64,000 nt of DNA, taken from NCBI RefSeq assembly GCF_026410085.1, contig NZ_CP112866.1:186001-250000 (forward strand). The letters are read 5' to 3'. This DNA is from Pseudomonas quebecensis (GTDB lineage Bacteria; Pseudomonadota; Gammaproteobacteria; Pseudomonadales; Pseudomonadaceae). The position numbers and the translations under genes were made by a program. The notes beneath the pieces were generated by a model. That model was not told where the DNA came from. It saw only the letters and a list, made by a program, of their open reading frames with translations, and made no database searches. This document shows, one piece after another, positions 6,881-15,283 of this stretch (position 1 is its first letter; each line of letters begins with the position of its first letter).

Positions 6881-8941
6881 ATGGCTTTCGAAGCAATGTT
6901 TGCGCCGATTCAGATCGGCAAACTGACCATCCGCAACCGCGTACTCAGCACTGCCCACGCCGAGGTGTATGCCACCGACGGCGGCATGACCACTGACCGC
7001 TATGTGAAGTACTACGAAGAGAAAGCCAAGGGCGGTATCGGCCTGGCGATCTGCGGCGGCTCCTCGGTGGTCGCCATCGACAGCCCCCAGGAATGGTGGA
7101 GCTCGGTGAACCTGTCCACCGACCGCATCATCCCGCACTTCCAGAACCTGGCCGACGCCATGCACAAGCATGGCGCCAAGATCATGATCCAGATTACCCA
7201 CATGGGCCGTCGCTCGCGCTGGGATGGCTTCAACTGGCCGACCCTGATGTCGCCGTCCGGTGTGCGTGAGCCGGTGCACCGTGCCACGTGCAAAACCATC
7301 GAGCCGGAAGAGATCTGGCGCGTGATCGGCAACTATGCCCAGGCCGCGCGCCGCGCCAAGGCCGGTGGTCTGGACGGCGTGGAGTTGTCCGCCGTGCACC
7401 AGCACATGATCGACCAGTTCTGGAGCCCGCGCGTCAACAAGCGTACCGACGAATGGGGCGGCACCTTCGAAGGCCGCATGAAGTTCGGCCTGGAAGTGTT
7501 GAAGGCCGTGCGTGCCGAAGTGGGTGACGACTTCTGCGTGGGCATGCGCCTGTGCGGCGACGAGTTCCATCCGGACGGCCTGTCCCACGAGGACATGAAA
7601 CAGATCGCCAAGTACTACGACGACACCGGCATGCTCGATTTCATCGGCGTGGTGGGCTCGGGTTGCGATACGCACAACACCCTGGCCAACGTGATCCCGA
7701 ACATGAGTTACCCGCCGGAGCCGTTCCTGCACCTGGCGGCCGGGATCAAGGAAGTGGTCAAGGTCCCGGTGCTGCACGCGCAGAACATCAAGGACCCGAA
7801 CCAGGCCACGCGTATCCTCGAAGGCGGCTACGTGGACATGGTCGGCATGACCCGTGCGCACATCGCCGACCCGCACCTGATCGCCAAGATCAAGATGGGC
7901 CAGATCGACCAGATCAAGCAGTGCGTCGGCGCCAACTATTGCATCGACCGCCAGTACCAGGGCCTGGACGTACTGTGCATCCAGAACGCCGCGACCTCCC
8001 GTGAATACATGGGCGTGCCGCACATCATCGAGAAATCCACCGGGCCGAAACGCAAGGTGGTCGTAGTGGGCGCCGGCCCGGCCGGGATGGAAGCTGCGCG
8101 CGTGGCGGCCGAACGTGGCCACGACGTGACCCTGTTCGAAAAGAAAGAGTTTATCGGCGGGCAAATCACCACCGCCTCCAAGGCGCCGCAGCGCGACCAG
8201 ATCGCCGGTATTACCCGTTGGTTCCAACTGGAACTGGCGCGCTTGAAAGTTGACCTGCGCCTGGGCGTGGCGGCCGATGCCGAGACCATCCTGGACCTGC
8301 GTCCGGACGTGGTGGTGCTGGCCGTCGGCGGGCACCCGTACATCGAACAGAACGAACACTGGGGCGCCGCCGAAGGGTTGGTGGTCAGCAGCTGGGATGT
8401 GCTCGATGGCAAAGTCGCGCCGGGCAAGAACGTGCTGGTGTACGACACCATCTGTGAGTTCACCGGCATGTCGGTGGCGGACTTCCTGGCCGACAAAGGC
8501 TGCCAGGTGGAAATCGTCACCGACGACATCAAGCCGGGCGTAGCGATTGGCGGTACGTCGTTCCCGACCTACTACCGCAGCATGTACCCCAAGGAAGTGA
8601 TCATGACCGGCGACATGATGCTGGAAAAGGTCTATCGCGAGGGCGACAAGCTGGTGGCGGTGCTGGAGAACGAATACACCGGCGCCAAAGAGGAGCGGGT
8701 GGTCGATCAGGTGGTGGTCGAGAACGGCGTGCGTCCGGACGAAGCCATTTACTACGGGCTCAAGGAAGGTTCGCGCAACAAAGGCCAGATCGACGTGGAA
8801 GCCTTGTTCGCGATCAAACCGCAACCGTGCCTGAGCGAACCGGGCGAGGGCTACTTGCTGTTCCGCATCGGTGACTGTGTGGCGCAGCGTAATACCCACG
8901 CTGCCATCTACGACGCCCTGCGCTTGTGCAAGGATTTTTAA
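6881..8941 (+). CDS. dgcA: dimethylglycine demethylase subunit DgcA
   Basis: This 686-residue flavoprotein belongs to the trimethylamine dehydrogenase/2,4-dienoyl-CoA reductase family. An N-terminal old-yellow-enzyme TIM barrel (about 1-345, MFAPIQIGKLTIRNR) is followed by an Fe-S loop and a FAD/NAD-type dinucleotide fold (VVVVGAGPAGMEAARVAAERG near 390). With DgcB and the ETF it oxidises dimethylglycine to sarcosine. The Fe-S loop reads Cys348-VGA-NY-Cys354 and Cys366, with Ala351 where the second cysteine usually lies. The ATG at 6881 lies 15 bp after the DUF5943 gene. Expected regulation is by GbdR. Confidence 0.93.
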   Translation: MAFEAMFAPIQIGKLTIRNRVLSTAHAEVYATDGGMTTDRYVKYYEEKAKGGIGLAICGGSSVVAIDSPQEWWSSVNLSTDRIIPHFQNLADAMHKHGAKIMIQITHMGRRSRWDGFNWPTLMSPSGVREPVHRATCKTIEPEEIWRVIGNYAQAARRAKAGGLDGVELSAVHQHMIDQFWSPRVNKRTDEWGGTFEGRMKFGLEVLKAVRAEVGDDFCVGMRLCGDEFHPDGLSHEDMKQIAKYYDDTGMLDFIGVVGSGCDTHNTLANVIPNMSYPPEPFLHLAAGIKEVVKVPVLHAQNIKDPNQATRILEGGYVDMVGMTRAHIADPHLIAKIKMGQIDQIKQCVGANYCIDRQYQGLDVLCIQNAATSREYMGVPHIIEKSTGPKRKVVVVGAGPAGMEAARVAAERGHDVTLFEKKEFIGGQITTASKAPQRDQIAGITRWFQLELARLKVDLRLGVAADAETILDLRPDVVVLAVGGHPYIEQNEHWGAAEGLVVSSWDVLDGKVAPGKNVLVYDTICEFTGMSVADFLADKGCQVEIVTDDIKPGVAIGGTSFPTYYRSMYPKEVIMTGDMMLEKVYREGDKLVAVLENEYTGAKEERVVDQVVVENGVRPDEAIYYGLKEGSRNKGQIDVEALFAIKPQPCLSEPGEGYLLFRIGDCVAQRNTHAAIYDALRLCKDF

Positions 8942-8943
8942 AA

Positions 8944-9037
8944 ACAGCCGCAAGCCACAAGCTTCAAGCAGCAAGGAAGAGCAATGGGTGACCGCTTTGA
9001 CTTGCCGCTTGTAGCTTGAAACTTGCCGCTTGAGGCC
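8944..9037. repeat. inverted CAAGCTTCAAGC-type intergenic repeat between dgcA and dgcB
   Basis: The gap holds AGCCGCAAGCCACAAGCTTC on the left and TTGTAGCTTGAAACTTGCCG-type sequence on the right, roughly reverse complements of each other. A relative occurs at 40019-40106 before fdhA. It sits inside the operon and could fold in the mRNA. Confidence 0.65.
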
Positions 9038-9043
9038 ACCTCA

Positions 9044-10987
9044 ATGTTGAACACCTTGCTGCCTATTCTCTTGTTTGCCGCCCTGGGCCTCGCCGTCCTC
9101 GGCGCCCTGCGCCGGGTAAACATGTGGCGCCGTGGCCGCGCGTCCAAGGTCGACCTGCTGGGCGGCCTGCTGGCCATGCCCAAGCGCTACATGGTCGACC
9201 TGCACCATGTGGTCGCCCGCGACAAATACATCGCCAACACCCACGTCGCCACGGCGCTGGGCTTTGTGCTGTCGGCGCTGCTGGCGATCCTGGTGCACGG
9301 CTTCGGCCTGCACAATCGCATCCTCGGCTACGCCTTGCTGCTGGCTTCGGTGTTGATGTTTGTCGGCGCCACCTTCGTGTACCTGCGGCGGCGCAACCCG
9401 CCGTCGCGCCTGTCCAAAGGCCCGTGGATGCGCCTGCCGAAGAGCCTCATGGCATTCTCGGTGAGCTTCTTCCTGGTGACCCTGCCGGTGGCGGGCATCC
9501 TGCCGGCGGACTTCGGCGGTTGGTTGCTGGCTGCGCTGCTCAGCGTGGGCGTGCTGTGGGGCGTAAGCGAGATGTTCTTCGGCATGACCTGGGGCGGGCC
9601 GATGAAGCACGCCTTCGCCGGTGCCCTGCACCTGGCCTGGCACCGCCGCGCCGAACGCTTCGGCGGCGGTCGCTCCACCGGTTTGAAACCGCTGGACCTT
9701 AGCGATAAAACCGCGCCCCTGGGCGTGGAAAAACCCAAGGATTTCACCTGGAACCAACTGCTCGGTTTCGACGCCTGCGTGCAGTGCGGCAAGTGCGAAG
9801 CGGCGTGCCCGGCGTTCGCCGCCGGCCAGCCGCTGAACCCGAAAAAGCTGATCCAGGACATGGTGGTCGGCCTGGCCGGCGGCACCGATGCCAGGTTTGC
9901 CGGCAGCCCGTATCCAGGCAAGCCGATTGGCGAACACGGCGGTAACCCGCACCAGCCCATCGTCAATGGCCTGGTGGACGCCGAGACCCTGTGGTCGTGC
10001 ACCACCTGCCGCGCCTGTGTGGAAGAGTGCCCGATGATGATCGAGCACGTGGACGCCATCGTCGACATGCGCCGCCACCTCACCCTGGAAAAAGGTGCCA
10101 CGCCGAACAAGGGCGCCGAAGTCCTGGAAAACCTGATCGCCACCGACAACCCCGGCGGTTTCGCCCCGGGCGGTCGCCTGAACTGGGCGGCGGATCTGAA
10201 CCTGCCGCTGCTCAGCGAAAAAGGCAGCGCCGACGTGCTGTTCTGGGTCGGCGACGGCGCTTTCGACATGCGCAACCAGCGCACGCTGCGTGCGTTCGTC
10301 AAAGTGCTGAAAGCGGCCAAGGTCGACTTCGCGGTGCTCGGCCTGGAAGAACGCGACAGCGGCGACGTGGCCCGGCGCCTGGGCGATGAAGCGACCTTCC
10401 AACTGCTGGCTTCGCGCAATATCCAGACCCTGGCCAAGTACAGCTTCAAGCGCATCGTCACTTGCGACCCGCACAGTTTCCATGTGCTGAAAAACGAATA
10501 CGGCGCCTTCAACGGCAACTACCTTGTGCAGCACCACAGTACGTTCATGGCCGAGCTGATCGGCGAGGGCGCGCTGAACCTGGGCCAGCACAAAGGCAAC
10601 AGTGTGACCTACCACGACCCGTGCTATCTGGGCCGTTACAACGGTGAGTACGAGGCCCCGCGCCAAGTGCTGCGAGCCTTGGGCATTGAGGTCAAGGAGA
10701 TGCAACGTTCGGGCTTCCGTTCTCGCTGCTGCGGCGGTGGCGGCGGCGCGCCGATTACCGACATCCCAGGCAAGCAACGGATCCCCGACATGCGCATGGA
10801 AGACATCCGCGAGACCGGCGCCGAACTGGTGGCGGTAGGGTGCCCGCAATGCACCGCGATGCTCGAAGGGGTGGTCGAACCGCGCCCGCTGATCAAAGAC
10901 ATCGCCGAACTGGTGGCCGACGCCTTGCTTGAGGAGGCTCAACCGGCCAAGTCACCGACCAAGCGTGAACCTGCGGAGGTGCACTGA
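9044..10987 (+). CDS. dgcB: dimethylglycine demethylase subunit DgcB, membrane Fe-S protein
   Basis: The 647-residue product has several N-terminal membrane segments (about 1-190) and then a heterodisulfide-reductase-like part. Two 4Fe-4S motifs follow, CVQCGKCEAACP and CTTCRACVEECP, and then CCG-domain sequences (YHDPCYLGRYN and RSRCCGGGGGAP). It partners DgcA and probably passes electrons to the quinone pool or ETF. The ATG at 9044 (MLNTLLPILLF) is chosen because it opens the first membrane helix; the frame extends 7 codons upstream. Its TGA overlaps the etfA ATG (TGATG), implying translational coupling. Confidence 0.92.
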   Translation: MLNTLLPILLFAALGLAVLGALRRVNMWRRGRASKVDLLGGLLAMPKRYMVDLHHVVARDKYIANTHVATALGFVLSALLAILVHGFGLHNRILGYALLLASVLMFVGATFVYLRRRNPPSRLSKGPWMRLPKSLMAFSVSFFLVTLPVAGILPADFGGWLLAALLSVGVLWGVSEMFFGMTWGGPMKHAFAGALHLAWHRRAERFGGGRSTGLKPLDLSDKTAPLGVEKPKDFTWNQLLGFDACVQCGKCEAACPAFAAGQPLNPKKLIQDMVVGLAGGTDARFAGSPYPGKPIGEHGGNPHQPIVNGLVDAETLWSCTTCRACVEECPMMIEHVDAIVDMRRHLTLEKGATPNKGAEVLENLIATDNPGGFAPGGRLNWAADLNLPLLSEKGSADVLFWVGDGAFDMRNQRTLRAFVKVLKAAKVDFAVLGLEERDSGDVARRLGDEATFQLLASRNIQTLAKYSFKRIVTCDPHSFHVLKNEYGAFNGNYLVQHHSTFMAELIGEGALNLGQHKGNSVTYHDPCYLGRYNGEYEAPRQVLRALGIEVKEMQRSGFRSRCCGGGGGAPITDIPGKQRIPDMRMEDIRETGAELVAVGCPQCTAMLEGVVEPRPLIKDIAELVADALLEEAQPAKSPTKREPAEVH

Positions 10988-12207
10988 TGAGCGACATAAT
11001 CCGCCGCGACCCACGGGCCGAATGGATCGCCCGCAACCGCCTGCACCCGCTGCATGCGGCGATGCAGCCGCTGCAACACAGCTGGATGGGGCCTAACGGC
11101 GTTATCCGCAAAAACGTTCATGGCGTTGGTTTTATTGGCCCCAACGGCATCAAGCGCATCGACCGCAGCGGCGCCCAGCAGGGCGGCGCCAGCAAGCGTA
11201 CCGCGGCCGCCGAAGTGCAATTGCCGCTGCATCAGATTGCGGCGCCTGCGTTCTACATCAACGTAGTGCCGGACATGGTCGGCGGCCGCCTGAGCAGTCA
11301 CGACCGCGACCTGTTAGGCCTGGCGCGGCAACTGGCCGGCAACGACGGCGCGGTGCTGGCGGTGGTATTTGGCGAACACAAGGAAAGCGCGTTTGCCACC
11401 GCCGGTGTCGACCGCCTGCTGGTGCTCGACGGTGCCGAATTCGACGGTTATTCGCCGGAACAGCGGGTGCAAGGCCTGCGGGCTGTGGATAACCAATTCA
11501 ATCCACGCCACTGGCTGCTGCCGGACAGTCGCAGCGGTGGCGGTGAGCTGGGCCGGCGTTTTGCCGCCAGCCTCAAGGAACGCCCGGCCACGCGCGTCTG
11601 GCAGATCAAGGACAACACCTGCATCGGCCGCGCCGGTGCCGGCCAGGAGGATTTGGCGCGACCACTGCCACGCCTGGTTCTGGCCGCCGCCGAATGTGCC
11701 GACCCGGTCAGCGAAACCCGCCATGAAGTGTTGCCCGTGGAGTTATCCACAACCCTGGCGCGCAGCCTGCCGCGCATCGAGGATCTCGGCGCGGTGGCGG
11801 TGGACCCGGCGGCAATCCCCATGGCCGAAGCCGAGTTTATTTTCTCCGGCGGCAACGGCGTCAAGGACTGGGCCCTGTTCCACCAGACCGCCGCCGCCCT
11901 GGGTGCCACCGAAGGCGCCTCGCGGGTCGCCGTGGACGATGGCTTTATGGCGCGTGATCGCCAGGTCGGCGCCAGCGGCACCTGGGTAACGGCGCGGGTG
12001 TACGTGGCCGTGGGGATTTCCGGGGCGATCCAGCACCTGCAAGGCATCGGTGCCTGCGACAAAGTGGTGGCGATCAACCTCGACCCAGGTTGCGACATGA
12101 TCAAGCGGGCCGACCTGTCGGTGATCGGCGAGAGCGCCGCGATACTGCATGCCTTGATCGATGCGGTCGAGGCCTACCGCAACGGCGCCAAGCGCGACGC
12201 GGCTTGA
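10987..12207 (+). CDS. etfA: electron transfer flavoprotein alpha subunit
   Basis: This 406-residue protein has the EtfA FAD-binding C-terminal domain (SGGNGVKDW, QVGASGTWV, YVAVGISGAIQHLQG, DPGCDMIKRADLSVIGE). Its first ~90 residues (many Arg/His, GPNGVIRKNVHGVGFIGPNG) are an extension not found in housekeeping EtfA. It is orthologous by context to P. aeruginosa PA5400, an ETF dedicated to the dimethylglycine branch. It starts within the dgcB stop codon and is followed after 10 bp by etfB. It most likely accepts electrons from the DgcAB complex. Confidence 0.88.
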   Translation: MSDIIRRDPRAEWIARNRLHPLHAAMQPLQHSWMGPNGVIRKNVHGVGFIGPNGIKRIDRSGAQQGGASKRTAAAEVQLPLHQIAAPAFYINVVPDMVGGRLSSHDRDLLGLARQLAGNDGAVLAVVFGEHKESAFATAGVDRLLVLDGAEFDGYSPEQRVQGLRAVDNQFNPRHWLLPDSRSGGGELGRRFAASLKERPATRVWQIKDNTCIGRAGAGQEDLARPLPRLVLAAAECADPVSETRHEVLPVELSTTLARSLPRIEDLGAVAVDPAAIPMAEAEFIFSGGNGVKDWALFHQTAAALGATEGASRVAVDDGFMARDRQVGASGTWVTARVYVAVGISGAIQHLQGIGACDKVVAINLDPGCDMIKRADLSVIGESAAILHALIDAVEAYRNGAKRDAA

Positions 12208-12217
12208 GGATATGAGC

Positions 12218-12988
12218 ATGACCACGAATGTAATCAGCCTGGTGTCCGTCGGCGCCCACCCCACTTCCGGGCGCCCGCGCCGTGCGGAGCAGGATGCCCG
12301 TGCGGTCGAGCTGGGTCTGCAACTGGCTGGGGATAAGTTGCAGGTGCTGCATGCCGGCGACATCGCCGAGCCGACCCTGCGCAGCTACCTGGGCATGGGT
12401 TTGCCGCAGTTGCACGTGCTGGAACAACCGGAGGGCAGCGATGCGTTGCCGGTGCTCAGCGAGTACCTGCGCGATGCCGGTGCCCAGGTGGTGCTCACCG
12501 GCAGTCAGGCCGAAACCGGCGAAGGCTCGGGTATGTTGCCGTTTCTGCTCGCCGAGCAATTGGGCTGGCCGCTGATTGTCGGGCTGGCGCAGGTGGAATC
12601 CATCGACGGGGGCGTGGCCCATGTGCTGCAAGCCTTGCCACGCGGCCAGCGGCGGCGCTTGAAAGTACGCCTGCCGTTTCTGGCCACGGTGGACAACGCC
12701 GCGCCCAAACCTCGGCAAAGCGCCTACGGCCCGGCACAGCGCGGTGAGTTGGCGGCCCATGAGGTCGAGGTTCATGCCGATGAGTTATTCACAGGCGCCG
12801 TGCTGCAACCGGCCAAGCCTCGTCCAAAACGCCTGAAGGTGATCAAGGCCAAGAGCGGGGCTGACCGCATGAAGGCGGCGACGGCCAAGGCCAGTGGGGG
12901 CGGAGGGCAGGTGCTCAAAGGCGTCAGCGCAGAAGAAGGCGCCCAAGCCATTCTCAAACTGCTCATAGAAGAAGGCGTTGTGCGCTGA
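12218..12988 (+). CDS. etfB: electron transfer flavoprotein beta subunit
   Basis: This 256-residue protein has EtfB features: an N-terminal VISLVSVGAHPTSGRPRRAEQDARAVELGLQLAG, LTGSQAETGEGSGMLPFLLAEQLGWPLI and a glycine/alanine-rich tail. The ATG at 12218 has a GAGGA ribosome site at the correct distance; the ATG at 12212 is too close to it. It is the last gene of the dipeptidase-dgcAB-etfAB run. Downstream lies the 156-bp palindromic repeat array, with no ordinary terminator visible. Confidence 0.88.
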   Translation: MTTNVISLVSVGAHPTSGRPRRAEQDARAVELGLQLAGDKLQVLHAGDIAEPTLRSYLGMGLPQLHVLEQPEGSDALPVLSEYLRDAGAQVVLTGSQAETGEGSGMLPFLLAEQLGWPLIVGLAQVESIDGGVAHVLQALPRGQRRRLKVRLPFLATVDNAAPKPRQSAYGPAQRGELAAHEVEVHADELFTGAVLQPAKPRPKRLKVIKAKSGADRMKAATAKASGGGGQVLKGVSAEEGAQAILKLLIEEGVVR

Positions 12989-13609
12989 CCCGCTGTGGGA
13001 GCCCAGTGAACCTCGTTTCCACGCTCTGCGTGGGAATGCCTCCATGGACGCTCCGCGTCCCGGCAAGCACGCAAGACTCGAACCTCGTGCATCTTGTGAC
13101 GCAGAGCGTCACGGGCTGCATTCCCACGCGGAGCGTGGGAACGATCGATGCTCAGAAGCTGATGAACCTCGTTCCCACGCTCTGCGTGGGAATGCCTCCA
13201 TGGACGCTCCGCGTCCCGGCAAGCACGCAAGATTTGAACCTTGTGCATCTTGTGACGCAGAGCGTCACGGGCTGCGTTCCCACGCGGAGCGTGGGAACGA
13301 TCGACGCTCAGAAGATGATGAACCTCGTTCCCACGCTCTGCGTGGGAATGCCTCCATGGACGCTCCGCGTCCCGCCAAGCACGCAAGACTTGAACCTTGT
13401 GCATCTTGTGACGCAGAGCGTCACGGGCTGCATTCCCACGCGGAGCGTGGGAACGATCGATGCTCAGAAGCCGATGAGCCTCGTTCCCACGCTCTGCGTG
13501 GGAATGCCTCCATGGACGCTCCGCGTCCCGGCAAGCACGCAAGATTTGAACCTTGTGCATCTTGTGACGCGGAGCGTCACGGGCTGCATTCCCACGCGGA
13601 GTGAACTGA

Positions 13610-13639
13610 CCCCCAAAGGTTGGACACAACCTTTGGGGG
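13610..13639 (+). promoter_or_regulatory. perfect leader hairpin over the orfA ribosome-binding region
   Basis: CCCCCAAAGGTTG and CAACCTTTGGGGG form a perfect 13-bp stem with a GACA loop, ending 4 bp before the orfA ATG. The right arm includes the G-run that would act as the Shine-Dalgarno sequence. In a transcript entering from outside the IS this structure would hide it. Confidence 0.6.
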
Positions 13640-13643
13640 CGTC

Positions 13644-14183
13644 ATGGGTAAGTACACAGAGCAAGCAAAACTCGCAGCCGTGCAGGACTATTGTTCCGGT
13701 AGCGCGGGTTTGAGGGATGTTGCACACCGTCACAATGTGGACTTTTCATCCCTTCGTCAGTGGGTCGCGGCCTATCAAGTGCATGGCGTTGCTGGACTTA
13801 AAGAGAAAAAGCTGCAGCGCTATAGCAACGACTTCAAACTGTCTGTTTTGAACCGTATGCGTGAGGAACAGCTGTCCTATCGGCAGACGGCGGCCTTGTT
13901 CGACATCCGTAAGTTCGACATCATCGGCCTCTGGGAACGCCGCTTTGATGAGGGCGGTTTTGATGCCCTTACCAAGCAGCCTAATAGAGCCGGACGTCCG
14001 AAAAAAATGCCGACCACCATTTCTCCTGTTCAACCCAGCTCAACCGATGACGAATCGCGCTCACGCGATGATTTGCTTGCCGAGGTGAAGCAGTTGCGAA
14101 TGGAAAACGACTACCTAAAAAAGCTCGATGCCTTGGTTCAGGAGAAGAAACGAATAGCGCAGCAGAAAAAGCGCAAATCGTAA
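13644..14183 (+). CDS. IS3-family transposase OrfA
   Basis: This 179-residue protein has two helix-turn-helix regions (residues about 5-50 and 60-105, SLRQWVAAYQVHGVAGL and IIGLWERRFDEGGFDAL) followed by a leucine-zipper-like coiled coil (LLAEVKQLRMENDYLKKLDALVQEKK) as in IS150 OrfA. These bind terminal repeats and mediate multimerisation. The frame ends at 14183, just after the slippage site at 14165-14171. The ATG at 13644 follows the GGGGG of the leader hairpin. Confidence 0.9.
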   Translation: MGKYTEQAKLAAVQDYCSGSAGLRDVAHRHNVDFSSLRQWVAAYQVHGVAGLKEKKLQRYSNDFKLSVLNRMREEQLSYRQTAALFDIRKFDIIGLWERRFDEGGFDALTKQPNRAGRPKKMPTTISPVQPSSTDDESRSRDDLLAEVKQLRMENDYLKKLDALVQEKKRIAQQKKRKS

Positions 14184-15016
14184 TAGGACTGAGGCCGCTG
14201 CATTCTCTCGAAAGCCTGCTGAAATTTGCCGGTTTGGCACGCAGCACCTTTTGCTATCAGCAAAAGGCGCTGCAAGCGGCTGATAAGTACGCAGAGCTGA
14301 AAGACAAGATTCGCTCGACGTTCGACGAGCACAAGGGCCGGTATGGCTATCGCCGCATAACGGCTGCTGTACGGAGCGCTGGTCATCTCGTCAATCACAA
14401 GACTGTTCAGCGACTGATGGCGCAGCTTCAGCTCAAGAGCTTGGTGCGGGTGAAGAAATACCGGGCCTACAAGGGAGAGGTAGGCAAGGCAGCGCCTAAT
14501 CTTTTGAAGCGTGAGTTCGAAGCTCCGTCACCCAATCAAAAGTGGGTAACCGACGTTACAGAGTTCAAAGTTGGAGGTCAGAAGCTTTATCTGTCTCCCG
14601 TTTTGGATCTGTACAACGGCGAAATCATTTCCTACGAGGTTGCCAGAAGACCGTTGTTCGATATGGTTGGGAAGATGCTCAAAGGTGCATTCAAGCGGCT
14701 TCAGCCGCATGAAAAACCGGTTTTGCACTCAGACCAGGGCTGGCAGTATCGAATGCCCATTTACCTGCGGGCTCTCAAAAAATGCTCCGTTACGCCGAGC
14801 ATGTCGCGCAAGGGTAACTGCTATGACAACGCGGCCATGGAGAGTTTCTTCGGCACACTGAAGTCCGAATTTTTTTATCTGAATAAATTTAACGACCTGG
14901 ATGAGCTTCACGCAGGCATCGACGAGTACATCCAGTATTACAATCACTCGCGTATCAGACTGAAGCTAAACGGCCTGAGTCCTGTTGAATACAGAATTCA
15001 GGCCGCTCAGGCATAG
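14165..15016 (+). CDS. IS3-family transposase OrfB, made by -1 frameshifting
   Basis: The DDE integrase-core frame lies in -1 relative to orfA. Upstream of its first possible start (TTG, 14234) it stays open back through GAAAAAG at 14165-14171, so an OrfAB fusion by slippage is the likely product. Catalytic motifs are WVTDVTEF (first Asp), LHSDQGWQY (second Asp) and NAAMESFFGTLKSE (Glu). The HTH_21-like N-terminus (HKGRYGYRRITAAVR) precedes the rve domain. Length and motifs are typical of IS150-group elements, so the transposase appears functional. Confidence 0.88.
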   Translation, partial: EKAQIVIGLRPLHSLESLLKFAGLARSTFCYQQKALQAADKYAELKDKIRSTFDEHKGRYGYRRITAAVRSAGHLVNHKTVQRLMAQLQLKSLVRVKKYRAYKGEVGKAAPNLLKREFEAPSPNQKWVTDVTEFKVGGQKLYLSPVLDLYNGEIISYEVARRPLFDMVGKMLKGAFKRLQPHEKPVLHSDQGWQYRMPIYLRALKKCSVTPSMSRKGNCYDNAAMESFFGTLKSEFFYLNKFNDLDELHAGIDEYIQYYNHSRIRLKLNGLSPVEYRIQAAQA

Positions 15017-15283
15017 ATAGAAAATCGTCCAACTTTGTGGGGTCAGTTCAGAGCGTGGGAACGATCGATGCTCAGAAGCCGATGAGCCTCGTTCCCACGC
15101 TCTGCGTGGGAATGCCTCCATGGACGCTCCGCGTCCCGGCAAGCACGCAAGATTTGAACCTTGTGCATCTTTGTGACGCAGAGCGTCACGGGCTGCATTC
15201 CCACGCGGAGCGTGGGAACGATCGACGCTCAGATACTGAGATTGAGCCCCCTCCCACATTGTGATCTCCATCAGAATCTTAGG

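Larger units (their letters stand above)
13602..15050 (+). mobile_element. complete IS3-family (IS150-type) insertion sequence, 1449 bp
   Basis: Termini are TGAACTGACCCCCAAAGG on the left and the near-reverse-complement CAAAGT..GGGGTCAGTTCA on the right; 21 of 24 terminal bases match. GAG is duplicated at 13599-13601 and 15051-15053, a 3-bp target duplication typical of IS3-family elements. Two frames (orfA and orfB in -1) encode an HTH protein and a DDE transposase. It is inserted in the fourth unit of the palindromic array and looks intact. Confidence 0.95.
13006..15232. repeat. tandem array of five ~156-bp palindromic units, split by an IS
   Basis: CCTCGTTYCCACGCTCTGCG recurs at 13011, 13167, 13323, 13479 and 15087; the first four are spaced exactly 156 bp. 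Removing the IS plus one 3-bp duplication (1452 bp) also puts the fifth 156 bp after the fourth. Each unit contains nested palindromes: GTTCCCACGCTCTGCGTGGG, GGACGCTCCGCGTCC, GTGACGCAGAGCGTCAC and CATTCCCACGCGGAGCGTGG. Single relatives lie at 29875, 38278 and 39037. Long open frames through it are composition artefacts. Confidence 0.93.

Noticed and set aside
6305..8974. 889-codon minus-strand frame opposite dgcA
   Set aside because: It mirrors the DUF5943 and dgcA coding frames, is His/Val/Ala-rich and has no domain; such shadows are common in high-GC genes. The same applies to 9041-10942 and 35222-37207.
11484..11753. TGTGGATAA and TTATCCACA words within etfA
   Set aside because: They lie in coding sequence and lack the other motifs of the intergenic repeats.
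13006..13713. Open frames of 90-285 codons on both strands through the repeat array
   Set aside because: The frames repeat every 52 codons with the 156-bp unit, have no ribosome sites or family motifs, and exist on both strands.
13006..15232. CRISPR array
   Set aside because: The 156-bp unit is repeated whole with no unique spacers, contains internal palindromes, and no cas genes are nearby.
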